From NCBI GenBank assembly GCA_949361645.1, contig OX442416.1, forward strand, positions 14,889,969 to 14,953,968: a stretch of 64,000 bases of DNA, given 5' to 3'. Below are positions 47,201 to 59,309 of this stretch, in pieces (within the stretch, counting starts at the first letter, position 1; each line of letters opens with the position of its first letter). Source of the DNA: Spongilla lacustris. Taxonomy: Eukaryota; Porifera; Demospongiae; Spongillida; Spongillidae. The notes beneath the pieces are model-generated. The model did no database searches. It was not told where the DNA came from and saw only the letters and a list, made by a program, of their open reading frames with translations. Made by a program: the position numbers and the translations under genes.

Positions 47201-47992
47201 TCCAATATTAAGTAAAAATTGTGACGCGGGTTGCAAATTGTTCAGGTGCATTAAATTCGAGTAAAAGCTGGTTTGTGTTCGTTTGATGGCTGTCGTGGAC
47301 TGTTTCTGGATTTATCGGTATGTCGATACATTGTCTATGCTATGACACAGCTCTGGTTTATTTGAAACGTTTTGTTCAAAATTTCTGGCGCGTAGAAAAA
47401 ATATGTACCCTTTAGGTTTGGTAGAACTTTTTTGTCTTTAGAGGTACCGGGAAACCGATCAGATTTAGGTACTCCCCAGGTCTTAATCTATATGGATTTC
47501 AAATTTCACGAACTTTGGTTGATGCCCAAAGCGTCATCCAACAGCCTATGTGTTTAAATATGGCACGTGCTATTCATGAAGCCAACTGACGTCAAACGTT
47601 ATTAGGTGGTTAAGCACTGCCCATAAAACATAGTTTTGCAACTTTTTAAGAACATTTCTTACCTTTGAGTACCGTATTGCAATAACAAAGTTTAACTCTA
47701 AATAAAGACTACCATTATTTTCGAGGTACCGTAAAAAGAAGCATTTCTAAACGCAGTTTTGCTATAAATCTACATACTATGAAAATACCTTAATTTTTGG
47801 GCGATGCCCAAGGCATACCCCAGATTTTCTCAGGTAGTGACTCGTCCCCAGATATCATATTGTACATTGCCGCGAAAATGGAACTAACGCATGACTGTGC
47901 AACTTTCCAGTGTGCTTACAGCCCTACATGTAACCCTTTTAAGATGTTAGCATGCTGCAACGATCTGTTAGTGTGTCTTTTTCCAAATTAGG
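47201..47992. other. Non-coding stretch inside the hAT-like element
   Basis: AT-rich, with GGTACCG motifs (47440, 47724). GCGATGCCCAAGGC at 47800 echoes GATGCCCAAAGCG at 47520. No gene is supported. Confidence 0.35.
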
Positions 47993-49295
47993 ATGAAGAC
48001 TGCAGAAGATTTTAAGAAGTTGATTGAAGGTTTTAGTGGTGATATCAGTGCAGACAATGCACTACAGGTTTCAGCAATAAGAAATGGCTTGGTAGTGCAC
48101 ATATATACAAACATAATGCAGCAAAGCATTTTTAAAACTGCCAAAATGGTGGCTTTTATTCATGAAGGAGTATGTGGGAATATTAATGAAGCTCATGGTG
48201 AGAATAAAAATTATGAAGAGCATCTTGAAAGCGTTTGGGAAGATATTGTTAATCTATTAGAGGATGAGTTTTCACTTCCTATTCAAACCACTGCTATACC
48301 ATCTGTGTACTTATACTTGTCAAACCTCTTTGAAATTAAGAACTCCTTGCAAGAAATGTGGAATAAAGAGACAAAAACTAAGAGAATTACTCATTTCAAA
48401 GCGGATGCTCAGTCGCAAGTATCAAACTGTTATAAGTAAGCAACATGACAATCGTAAACTTAGACAAGCTTTGCCGGAGCAGATTGAAAGAAATTTGCAT
48501 GCACATTTTAAAAAGGAGATAAATCAAAAAGATGCCACTTTGAAGCGGTTGGCAAATGAAAACTTATTATTAAAAAACACAGGTAATTTGCATAAAATAG
48601 CTTCATTAAAACATTCTTAGGTGAAAATGAGGTCTGCTCATAGGAAACGTGAAAAGTAAAGAGTGTGCTCTGAAGAGAAGTAATGCCATTATAAGTAAGA
48701 AGGTCCGCAATCTTGAGTTGGAAAATGAAGCATTAAGGGCTAATGTGGATTAGAACCACAATTTAGCACAATGCATCAGTACTAGACAAGACAAAAAAAC
48801 TTACAGTACAGCATGTCGTAAAACAATATTCTTGCCTTCAGTATCAGGTGCCTGTATCAAGTGTATGTAATGTTATACATGTATAAGCCGTTCTTGAGCA
48901 CCTTGGAAATGTAACTGTAGATTGCCTTCCTGATCCTCAAACAGTTAGTTACTTTGCCTATGAATTAGGCATATTAAAAGCTGGTGAAATATTGTATGAT
49001 AATGATAATGTAACCCTTTCATGGGATTCAATATCTGTGGAGGGACGTCATATTAATGAAGTTCATATCAGCATTGCAACAGTTACTCCCACTTCCTATG
49101 TGCTACAATTAGGTATGATTATGCTTCCACGACCCCATATTCAGACCTGTTTTAATGTTATTGTAAGTTCATACTGCTACTTATTGGAAACGAGGAAGCA
49201 GTCAAGAAGATGGAGATGATGTTTCAATGACGCTATATGAATTCTTAGTTGACTATATCACAGATGACTTGTACATTAGTGAAATTGATGTATAA
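47993..49295 (+). pseudogene. Unidentified repeat-encoded protein, several frames
   Basis: The frame from ATG 47993 (MKTAEDFKKLIEGFSGDIS... 148 codons) continues one frame over into a Lys/Glu coiled coil (EQIERNLHAHFKKEINQKDA), a further coiled coil (KKVRNLELENEALRANVD), then VDCLPDPQTVSYFAYELG, VTLSWDSISVEGRHINEVHI and a C-terminus DYITDDLYISEIDV. The last part recurs at 3940-4048, which marks it as a repeat. The conserved SWD and HINEVH motifs suggest an enzyme-like fold, but I do not recognise the family. At least three frame breaks are present. Confidence 0.45.
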
Positions 49296-49815
49296 CACTA
49301 TTCTATACTTCTTATGTGTGTGCAAGACTTGTAAAAAAAATTTGGTGTGATTATATTATAGATTGTAGTTGCTATAGCGAAGAGAACAAAAACCGTCACA
49401 ATTTTTTATGCGCTACCGCATGGATTGCCATAGCCGCAAAATCCGATGTTTGGATCGCTATAACTTTTTCACTGCTTATGCAAATGCCACGTTTCACATA
49501 TCATTTTAATTCATTTAATCTGCTCTTTAAGGCAGTACCAAACTTGGTGCAAAATATTGCGTTTGAAAAAAATTTACCCGTACCTAGCTGTGGAGATATT
49601 TCTCGAGAAGAATAGAATTATCCAATCTACTTATGGAGTAGGGATAGTTCATGCACAATCTAACCATTCAGTTTCTGTAATTAATTTATTTGCTCAATAA
49701 ATTGTAACATGAATTTCTGCATGCCTAATTGATTAGTCAGAGCCACGCCCCCATGGCGCCCCTCTGTTTGATTAGCCCCCCCCCTTTGGAAACACCTAGG
49801 GACGCCACTGGTATA

Positions 49816-51009
49816 AATTACTTAATTTCATGCCAATCAGCCAAAGACTATAATTTTCCATTGATTAACTATCATTTCTCAGTCTTTCCTCAAGTCCTTG
49901 AATTTGAGGATGCTGGTCTGTCATCAAGAATGGTTGAGTCACCAGGCCAGTTCTTTACAAAATTAGTAATTAAAGTGCTCCCATTGTAATATTTTGCATG
50001 GGTAAAATAAGATAAAAGCAATTAACTAATTTGGTGCAAGGTTCCAGCTATAGGCCACCTCCTTGCCCCTCTCCTCTGATTGACCCTGAAGAGCAGGATT
50101 GGTCCATACCTGTCCAATCATCGGCGATTAACCTTGTAGATAAAATCACAACTTGAGGCCGGCTACAATATAGGTTAGTACTTAAATCCTTATGTTATAT
50201 GATGGATTTTAGTGGAACTGACTAGTTTTTGCTGTAGTGTTTTGAGAACCGGCTGGGAAGGGGACACTTGCAGGCTAACAAACTGAATATCCACACCTGT
50301 AGACCATGGCAGACATTCAAAGAAGGCTGAATCTATATTTGAAAAAAAAAAAACATACACACATACACATGTACATGTATAATTATGAAATTTACAATTT
50401 TCTCTGTACATGCATGATTTTTTTTTTTTTTTGTAACATATGTAATACATGACCTCGTTGTTGACACTGTCATAAAAAAATCTTCCACTGACATGCACCA
50501 ATTTACTAACACGGCTAGCACGGTGGTGTTATTAGAATCCTGCAAAGATTAAAAAATGACTTATCACATGTTTCTAATGCTGGCTGGTGAACAGAGCACA
50601 TCACAGAGGCAGCGTCCAAGTGCAACTTCACCCATAACTTCAAATGGTCGGTACTATAGTCCCATTTATAAGCGCAACTACCCAACAAACTAGCTCCCAG
50701 ATTTCTTTTTTGACAAATACGGTTGTACTTCTTGATCAGTTTACGGCATACTTTAACTTCATATTATGTATCGTGATAAGCGGGTGTCATAGGGTATATA
50801 CGGTCCGGCCCAATTTTTACAATTGCAGTACTATTGTCTGTCTCAATGACTAAGAGAGTTTGGAAAAGCTACATTTGATGAAAATGTAAATGCCGAAGTT
50901 GCCAAAAACTATGCATGTTCAAAGTAAGTAACAACTCTTCAGTAATTTAAGAAAGTATTGTGGCTTGTGACATAAAAGGATAATTGGACTGATACATACA
51001 AATAAACCT

Positions 51010-51010
<1 letters not shown>
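49816..51010. other. Stretch without recognisable gene
   Basis: Unremarkable sequence with T and A runs near 50340 and 50418. No domain is seen in the short open frames. Confidence 0.3.
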
Positions 51011-51049
<39 letters not shown>

Positions 51050-51433
51050 CCGTGTATAAAAGTGCCAAATCATTTTTTTTCACTGTCAATATTATTAATT
51101 GCCCAATTACGGTATCAAATTCTTATTATTCTAGAAATGAAATTTAAGATTACGCTTGTTGTTATCGCCGTTTTCAAAAATTGAAAAATGAAAAATTGGA
51201 GTGGAACCAGAACGGATAAAATGGAACCGGAACTCGTGTTTAATTCCGTCTGAGGCTCAGTCTGCTCTGAAACCGGGACCGACCGTTGTTCGGACCAGGA
51301 AACCCAAGTTTCTAAACCGAGATGGGTACGAGAAACCGAAATGGGTACGAGAAATGGGCGTTCTAAGTGCCTTAGCTAGCTATGGTCCGTGGCCGTATAA
51401 GTTGTATAACTATTTGGAGCTTCCTTTGGCTGC

Positions 51434-51630
51434 GTTATATACACACACGCGCGCTCACACACGCGCGCCCACACACACCGACACACACATACAGTAACAC
51501 ACACACTCGCGCTCACACACGTGCGTTCACACACACACACGCTCACGCACAAACACAAACACACACACGCTCACACACACACACACACACGCTCACACAC
51601 ACACACACACGCTCACATACACACACAATC
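51434..51630. repeat. CA/CG alternating purine-pyrimidine tract (left arm)
   Basis: CACACG/CGCTCACAC repeats. The arm partner at 57960-58083 is shorter, which shows length change since duplication. Confidence 0.9.
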
Positions 51631-52636
51631 CTTCAATTCTCTTAGCATTCATTAGTTTATTCAGTTAAAATAAAACATTAGCATGTTGTAGGTTAAATAA
51701 GACTTTTTTCTGTAATGTACATGTGAACACCATAAATTAATTACAAATAAAAACCAGAGGGGGTTGGAAGCAAAGTTCACTAAACTGATGCAGTACAAAT
51801 GAAAGGGAGCCACAATGCCAATCAAGATGAGCCAGTAATGCAGGAGGCTAACACCAATAATGGCACTCCTGTGGTTGCAGACATGGTTTGTGTTGTGTAC
51901 ATTAAAATGCAACTTACTGATACATCATATCACAAAAGACAACTGAAGCATGTGGCCTCATCCCCAATCGTGAAGAAGAACAAGCATGCTCTGAGTTCTA
52001 GTTTCAATTTTATAATTTTTTTTCCTTTCATGTTTGCTGTAATTAGTGCAGTACAGGAAATGCACTACAAGCAATGCTACAGACAGGCAAAGTCTATAAA
52101 CTTACAATTCAATTTATTATTGTTAATAATAATGATGGCATGCACTCCATGGCTGTTGTCGTTCCATCCTGTGGATTATTATTAACACAAATAAACATTG
52201 CTTAGTGTGCATATCAACCCCCCCCCCCCCCCCCTCTTGAGAGATTGAATCAAGGTGTGGCTGTAGGGTGATGTCTCACCCATGTATCCTTAAACATTGT
52301 GATGTTCATATAAGGGGCACATCACTGCCTCTCAGGAGGTTTGGGGAGGGGAGGGGGGGGAGGGGGGCACTAATTTTTGCTCTGAACAGATAATCATGAA
52401 TGTGTCCACCCAACCTGACTTGGCTTGATTGTATGTATGATTAAATATCCATGCATGCACTGATTCCATCTAATTCTGGACATGGAAATTACCTTAGTGA
52501 AAGTCATACCAGCTTTGTTGAGTGTGGAAACATGCGTATGTAGCACAGCAACATGCAGAAAACAGCTTAATTTGTAGCCTGTAATTACGTGTTTTGTTTG
52601 GGTGAGGTAGATAGGAATCATAGGATGCCTCCAATG

Positions 52637-53909
52637 TAGGGTGTGTAACCTCCCCTGAATAATGAAAATCGATTTTTTCGAATACTTTTAAAACACTAAT
52701 CGATTTTTCAGGTTTTTCTGGATCAGAAAATCGATTTTTCCGAATACTTGAAAAAAGAAAATCGATTTTTCCGAATAGGTTTTAACAATTTGCCAGCCGA
52801 ATACCTAGGTTATTTAGGTTTTCTGCTCACTGAGCCACCTAAATGTACACATCACACCAGATACCCTCCTACAGCTAAACCATAACACCAGATGCCCTCA
52901 GCATACACACAACTACCCCAATCACACCAGTGCCCTCATGAGGCACACAAACACATCTCCCCCCGACACACCAGATGCCCTCATGAGGCACACAACCACA
53001 GCTATCCCCATCACACAACCAAAGCTTCACCCATCACACAACCAAAGCGTCCCCCATCACACCAGACACCCTCCTACAACTACCCACATAACACCAGATC
53101 AGTACAGCATGCATCCACAGCTACCCACATCACACCAGATGCACTCAGCACACAACCACAGCTACCTACATAGGCCTAAATCGCTTGGCCTAACCACATA
53201 CCTAGATGGGCGTGTCCTGACCTAAGTTAGCGTGGCCACGCTGAGGTCTACCTACAAATCGTACCCAATGCCAAAACTTAAAGAGTAGAACCACAGATGA
53301 AGTTTATGCACCACCGGCCATGCAGCCTCCATTTCACCATAGCAAAATGAAATACTAGTAACTAAGTAGGCCCATAGATTTATTTAAATAATCTATGGTA
53401 GGTGCTGGCCTAAATGCGATCGCGGCAATATCAGCTCACAGAGATTGATGCAAGACCAGCTAGTTCGAAATGCACTAAGCGAACTAACTTTGATTTGTAG
53501 CTGGAGCTGTCCGTCGTCATGACTCGTGAAGAGGGAGATCTGTTGGCTAGTTCGAATTACTGCCCGTACACGTAAACTGCATATGATCTCGTCCCCACGT
53601 AGTATTATTATATAGCAATAAACAGTGACGTTAATTAACGTTACGTTTCAAATTAGATGATTGTACTTGTAATATCGTAAACGCGTATCCGGATATCGTC
53701 ATAAAAAGGTATTCGAATAATGGGCGAATTGTCGATGCGGACGACGAATACCTAAGTACCTCCGAATGGAGATTCACAAACCGGTTATTTCGAATAGAAC
53801 AAATCCGATAATCGATTTTTCCGAGTAATGCTAAATTACTATTCGAACGGATAGGTTTTTGCGAATATCCGAATAACCCGAATAACCTGATAACCGGTTA
53901 CACACCCTA
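52637..53909. mobile_element. Non-autonomous hAT element with 8-bp TSD CTCCAATG
   Basis: The ends TAGGGTGTGTAACC and GGTTACACACCCTA are inverted, and CTCCAATG is directly repeated at 52629-52636 and 53910-53917. The 1273-bp interior contains AATCGATTTTTCCGAATA-type repeats near both ends and a CACACCAGATGCCCTCA minisatellite (about 52855-53175). There is no transposase. Confidence 0.88.
52855..53175. repeat. Minisatellite, CACACCAGATGCCCTC / CACAACCACAGCTACC units
   Basis: Irregular repeats of about 30 bp (ACACCAGATGCCCTCATGAG, GCACACAACCACAGCTA). The open frames across them are repeat translations. Confidence 0.8.
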
Positions 53910-53917
53910 CTCCAATG

Positions 53918-55186
53918 TAGTGACGATTCAGCCAATTAATGTTGTTTTTCAATTATTGTTATTCATCATCTGAAGTCCTATGCTCTCTATATGGTGTAAC
54001 TGGTGACAGTGCATGGTTATGAACAGGTTGAATATGATGCAAAGATGCTAAGTTATATAAGCCCCGCCCAGCTGGCATCTTGCTACCTAACTGGTTCTTG
54101 GGCTAAACAGCATTGTCTTGATGTTGGTGACCAGCATTCAGAATTCTATATGGGTTTACATCAGCTCCAATCCAATTATTGTTTTGTTTCCACTGATGGA
54201 AATTTCTTACTAAAAGGCATATATAAAGCATGCATAAGCATTAAATAGGACAAACCAAACCACATGATGGCTGCTTTCTTTTGCAATACTTCGAGCCACA
54301 AATCTTTGCTTGCATGGTTCTCGCACCACGTGGAGAAGCTGAGTTGGAATAAATGATTAACACTGTTATTTTGTGTCATTTTGTTGTTGTGTTTCTGTGT
54401 GTATATGGGTTATTATTTTCATTATTGGTATTGCTAAGCACATTACAAAAAACTGTTTGACCACCTCATCAAATTACAAGGACCTCATAGCGTCTGATGA
54501 CAGGCTCCCTTGCATTTTTTATTCTCCTGAAGTAGCTGCCACACATGCGCAACAGGGTAACTCTACCTGAAGACCAACTGCAGCCACAAGAGAGTAGGTA
54601 CCTGGACTTGGCAATAAACTTGGAGCAGTATATAGGTAATCCCCGTGCACCATTGAAGGATAGGCAGAAGAGCATTTCTCATCAGGATGTCAGTGTTGTC
54701 TTTACCCTGAGTTGTCCATGACCTGTTACATAGCCCACATGCATTATGGGTAAAAATATGTGCACTTTGTATTAGACTATAGCATAATGAAATCTCAATC
54801 GCAAGAATTATTTATTTAGCTAGGGTTTTTTGAGCCTTCTCGTCAACAAGCAGGTCAAAGGAATTTCATATAACTTTTAAAAAAAAGAAAACCGCACATG
54901 CGCAATACAATTTAATTACATTACGATATTGTAATGTGTGTCTGAGTAAAAATTACACACCCCTCCCATCTCCATGCAGAGAGACAGTGCTGTGCTTTTT
55001 CTGGCACATCATATGCACAATAATACCCTCTTCAAGAAGTGGTGCATGTCATATACAGTGTACTGAAGGCAACTCCCTCCTTATCCGATCATGCATAGCA
55101 CACAACCATAAATAGATTTAATGTGCCTATCAATCCACATGTACAATCACTAGCTCGCAGCTAAATGTCTCCAAATACATAGCATT
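53918..55186. other. Stretch without recognisable gene
   Basis: An 81-codon frame at 54003-54248 has no recognisable domain. Nothing else is supported. Confidence 0.3.
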
Positions 55187-55187
55187 T

Positions 55188-55248
<61 letters not shown>
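55187..55248. repeat. (AAT)n microsatellite
   Basis: About 20 AAT units adjacent to the endonuclease relic. A second (AAT)n tract follows at 55867-55945. Confidence 0.95.
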
Positions 55249-55274
55249 CTGTTACCTGCAAAAGGGGTGGTGAC

Positions 55275-55784
55275 GTGGTTTCCCGCCACAACAAATTGCG
55301 TGATGTCCTTGCAGAGTCCTGCCGGCGAGCTCATCTGGGTGTCCAGGTGGAAATGGGTAATAATCTCACCAATCACAGTCACACCCGTCCAGCTGACCTT
55401 TTAGTTCCAAACTGGGTCTTGGGCAAGGCAGCAGCTTTTGACCTGTCTGTCACATCTCCGCTTAATCCTACAACTCTTTTGGAAGCGAGTGTGACAACAG
55501 GAGTAGCTGCACTGACCACTGAGCTGAGAAAGCACTCCTCCAATGACACCAAATGTAAGGAACTTGATTGGGTCTGTGTACCATTGGTGGTGGAGTCGTA
55601 TGGAGCCTGGGGAAAAGAGGCTTTGGAGTCCATCTCTCAGCTAGCCTCTCGACTAGCCACTTGCTCGTCCAAGACAAAGTCTGTGGTTCTTACCGAACTC
55701 TACGGGCGGCTGAACCTTCACCTGGTACGAGCTAATGCCATTGCCATCCTGTCCCGTAGCATCAGTCAAAGTGATGTAGGGTAG
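55275..55784 (+). pseudogene. Retroelement restriction-like endonuclease C-terminus (fragment 1)
   Basis: It begins inside the protein (RHNKLRDVLAESCRRAHLGV) and reads RPADLLVPNWVLGKAAAFDL, SVTSPLNP, LDWVCVPLVVESYGAWGKEA and ELYGRLNLHLVRANAIAIL before the stop at 55784. RPADxxxxNW...AxDLxVxxPL and the VE pair fit a PD-(D/E)xK-type nuclease domain found at the end of some retroelement polymerases, which is inferred from pattern. The (AAT)n tracts on both sides suggest a 3' truncated retro-insertion with an AAT tail. Confidence 0.5.
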
Positions 55785-55866
55785 ATATATAGTTAGCATT
55801 TTGTGTACATTGTGTTTAGTCTAGTTGTATATGTTTGTATTTGTGCATGTCCATTTATATCTATGT

Positions 55867-55911
55867 AATAATAATAATTTTCCCCCCAAAAAAAAAAAAA
55901 AAAAAAAAAAA

Positions 55912-55944
<33 letters not shown>

Positions 55945-55945
55945 T
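55867..55945. repeat. (AAT)n and A homopolymer
   Basis: ATAATAATAATT, then about 26 A, then an (AAT)n run up to 55945, at the 3' side of endonuclease fragment 1. Confidence 0.9.
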
Positions 55946-55967
55946 TCATTACATAACACAATTAAGT

Positions 55968-56366
55968 TTAATACTCAAGAAGGGGAGCACGGGCACATCT
56001 GAGGAGGATGGCTCTTGCATTCTGCCTCATCAGTGTGACAGCCAGCAGGCAGTACATTTGGCACAGTGCCTCAGTTTCACAGATTCCCACTTGCATAGCT
56101 AGCCTCTTGCTCAATCTAGAGTAGCATTCTTTGGCTTCACATCCCCAACCACCATAGACTTCCACCACTAGTGGAATACATGTCCAGCCCAACCTTGCAC
56201 ACATCTGATCATTCTTGGCATGCTTTTCAATCTCACCAACCTCTGCAGAGTTGCCTGAAGCCAAACTCGCTTCCAGAATCAAGTCCGTATTAAGCGGATG
56301 AATGACTTTCAGGTCAAAAGCTGCAGGGTTGGAGAGGGACCAGTTTGGCACCAGCACATCAGTAAT
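55968..56366 (-). pseudogene. Endonuclease fragment 2 (minus strand)
   Basis: It reads DVLVPNWSLSNPAAFDLKVI, HPLN, LGWTCIPLVVEVYGGWGCEA and CQMYCLLAVTLMRQNARAIL, ending in a stop at 55968. It is the same domain as fragment 1, in opposite orientation. Its 5' side ends in an AAT run at 56367-56378. Confidence 0.5.
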
Positions 56367-56378
56367 AATAATAATAAC

Positions 56379-56609
56379 AGCACCAAGTGCACGAAACTGG
56401 GCTGGACATGTATCCCCATGGCTGTTGAAACGTTTGGTCATTGGGGTAGGAAGGCTCAGGGTGTATTGTCTAGGTTGGCATCCCACCTGTCAATTAGCCT
56501 CTCCCAGCCCAGAGCTGCAATGGTTGCCGACATTTATGGACGTCTCAACATCATCTTGGTGAGGTCGGTGTCCAGAGCCATCCTCTCCAGACTACCACAA
56601 TCAGGCTGA
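56379..56609 (+). pseudogene. Endonuclease fragment 3 (plus strand)
   Basis: It starts just after the AAT run (56367-56378) with STKCTKLGWTCIPMAVETFG and continues HWGRKAQ ... DIYGRLNIILVRSVSRAILS to a stop at 56609. Fragments 2 and 3 are joined back to back through the AAT repeat. Confidence 0.5.
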
Positions 56610-57186
56610 ATTTATTTAGCTAATTGTAACTATGTAACACATTTATTACTCGTATTTGGCGTATGTCATGTATATTTGACAGTTTTAATAATAATAATAA
56701 TAATATTTTTCAAGGCATTGTACAGATAATGCTGTCACACAATCAGTTGTAAATTAATGCATCACTACAGCTGAGATCTGAGATAGAACAACACTGTGGA
56801 TAAACAGAGCTGAGTCCAGCTGACACAAGACATACGTGACACTATATTCTTTTACTACTGCACAGAAGTTAAGCTGGCACTGCTCAATAAAAGAAAGGTT
56901 CATCCATTACAATAGTACAAAATATAATTTATTCAACACCTATGTGTGATGGATTGCCTTGGTTTTAGAGCTACATGTGCAGCCAATCAAATTGACAGGC
57001 ATGACCTGTGGCCCCCAGTATGCAGCAGCTGCATTACGTATGAGTAGCTCATTGCCTACACTAAACAGCCCTATTGGTTTTAGTAGACCCTCCATATCCA
57101 TAAATTGCTTAGTGCTTAACAGATGGGAGTGACAAGTCAGGTTGGGTGAAAACATTCATGATTGTCTGCACAAAGCAAAGATTACT
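56610..57186. other. Non-coding interior of the inverted-repeat element
   Basis: Contains a short (AAT)n at 56685-56706. No gene is supported. Confidence 0.35.
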
Positions 57187-58473
57187 GCCCCCCCCTCCCC
57201 AAACCTCCTGAGAGGTGTGCCCCTTACATGAACATCACAATGTTTAAGGATACATGGGTGAGACATCACCCTACAGCCACACCTTGATTCAAACTCTCAA
57301 GAGGGGGAATATGCACTAAACACACTAAGCAATTTTTATTTGTGTTAACAATAATCTACAGGATGGAACTATAGCAGCCATCCTGACCATGGAGTGCATG
57401 CCATCATTTATTATTATTATTATTAACTGTAAGTTTATAGACTTTGCCTGTCTGTAGCATTGCTTGTAGTGCATTTCCTGTACTGCTTTTGTCATACTAA
57501 TTACAGCAAACATGAAAGGAAAAAAAATTATAAAATTGAAACTAGAACTCAGAGCATGCTTGTTCTTCTTCATGATTGGGGATGAGGCCACATGCTTCAG
57601 TTGTCTTTTGTGATATGATGTATCAGTAAGTTGCATTAATGTCCACAACACAAACCATGTCTGCAACCACAGGAGTGTCATTATTGGTGTTAGCCTCCTG
57701 CATTACTGGCTCATTGAACACTATGAGGCCTTGCCTTGATTGGCATTGTGGCTCCCTTTCATTTGTACTGCATCAGTTTAGTGAACTTTACTTCCAACCC
57801 CCTCTGGTTTTTATTTGCAATTAATTGTTTGGTGTTCCAAATGTACATTATTTAACTTACAGTACAGCATGCTAATGTTTTTTATTTTAACTGAATAAAT
57901 TAATTGTTAATTAAAATACTTGTGCAGGCTAATGAAGGCTAAGGGAATTAAAGGGAGTGTTGTGTGTGAGCGTGTGTGTGTGTGAACGTGTGTGTGAGCG
58001 TGTGTGTGAGCGCGCGCGTGTGTGTACATGAATGTGTGTGTCAGTGTGTGTGGGCGCGCGTGTGTGAGCGTGTGTGTGTGTACATAACGCAGCCAAAGGA
58101 AGGTCCCAATAGTTATACAACTTATACGGCCACGGACCATAGCTAGCTAAGGCACTTAGAACGCCCATTTCTCGTACCCATTTCGGTTTCTCGTACCCAT
58201 CTCGGTTTAGAAACTTGGGTTTCCTGGTCCGAACAACGGTCGGTCCCGGTTTCAGAGCAGGCTGAGCCTCAGACGGAAATAGACACGAGTTCCAGATCCA
58301 TTTTATCCGTTCCGGTTCCACTCCAATTTTTCATTTTTCAATTTTTGAAAACGGCGATAACAACAAGCGTAATCTTAAATTTCATTTCTAGAAAAATAAG
58401 AATTTGATACCGTAATTGGGCAATTAATAATATTGACAGTGAAAAAAATGATTTGGCACTTTTATACACGGAC

Positions 58474-58918
58474 CCCCCCCCCCCCCCCCCGCAAAAAAAA
58501 ATGGGTAGTACCGCAAAATGACTACTTGATGTTCTGAAAGCTACAAATATCTTATTGAAGCTGAAACGAAAAGAATATGTAATGACTTTTGAACATGGAT
58601 TTCAATTTGTGTTTGTAGTTATTTAAGCTCAGATTCGTAAAATTCAATGTCTGTCAGAAGGAAATTTATATCTCTGGTATCTAGCTCATTCATAACATGC
58701 ATGCACCATCCACTGCAATAAGTTTGCTAGGGGCCGAAAAGTGACATGCAGACAGGTGCTGATTTAGCGTATACGGTATTAAAAAATTTACTACCTAATT
58801 CGTGAGCAAAATTTAAATTTAAATTGCAGTATTTCGAAATCAAAGTTAGCAACGAATCTTGATCGAAGTATACAAATCAAAAACTATCAAAAAGTGATTT
58901 CAAGGCCATGCACGATTA
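58474..58918. other. Spacer before receptor fragment
   Basis: C homopolymer (58473-58490), then AT-rich sequence. No gene is seen, and the normal 5' flank of the receptor genes is absent. Confidence 0.4.
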
Positions 58919-59288
58919 ATGATGACTATTCCGTTCAAATCCTATTCTGCGTACTCAACGGTGCCTCCGTGTTGGTGTGCCTACTGGCCGCCATCATGGT
59001 ATTTGCTCTGAAGCTCCACAGTAAGATTGTTTATCGATTGGCTCTCTATCAGGTATTGTCTGCGTTGGCCTTTTCTACGGTAGAGACTCTGGAGATTATT
59101 TTCGTGAATTATGAGAAGTCCCCGGTAGTCTACGGACGCTTGTGCATCACTATAGGATGGTTTGTAGTCTACACACAATGGGTTAAGCTACTCTTCACGG
59201 CTTGGTTAACTGTTCATCTGTTCTGTTTTGTAGTAGTCTATTAGAACCTGAAGAAGCTAGAAATTTTGTATCTCGTGACTTCACTACT
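58919..59288 (+). pseudogene. 7TM receptor fragment (copy 3, N-terminal half)
   Basis: From DDYSVQILFCVLNGASV it is nearly identical to 11199-11573 (TM1 to TM4 start) but lacks the ATG and upstream region. It has an in-frame TAG at 59242 (FVVVY then stop, where the intact copies have FYKN) and ends after ...YLVTSLL at 59288. The first part therefore cannot make a receptor. Confidence 0.75.
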
Positions 59289-59309
59289 TTTGCGTCAAAA
59301 TAAAGGCTG

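Larger units (their letters stand above)
46510..49810. mobile_element. 3.3-kb hAT-like element with CAGTGGCGTCCC ends
   Basis: The left end CAGTGGCGTCCCCATAGG and the right end CCTAGGGACGCCACTG are inverted, and GTATA borders both (46505-46509 and 49811-49815). Runs of C lie just inside each end. The interior holds a hAT transposase C-terminal fragment near the left end and an unidentified repeat protein at 47993-49295, so it is probably composite. Confidence 0.65.
51047..58473. mobile_element. 7.4-kb element or rearrangement with about 1.3-kb inverted arms
   Basis: 51047-52360 (GGTCCGTGTATAAAAGTGCC ... TCTCAGGAGGTTTGGGGAGG) is repeated in inverse at 57187-58473 with only scattered differences. 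Both outer edges abut C homopolymers (51013-51046 and 58473-58490). The arms carry a CA/CG tract and an open frame of about 120 codons (51799-52185; 57681-57325 on minus) with no known domain. The interior holds a hAT MITE and retroelement endonuclease fragments. Confidence 0.7.
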
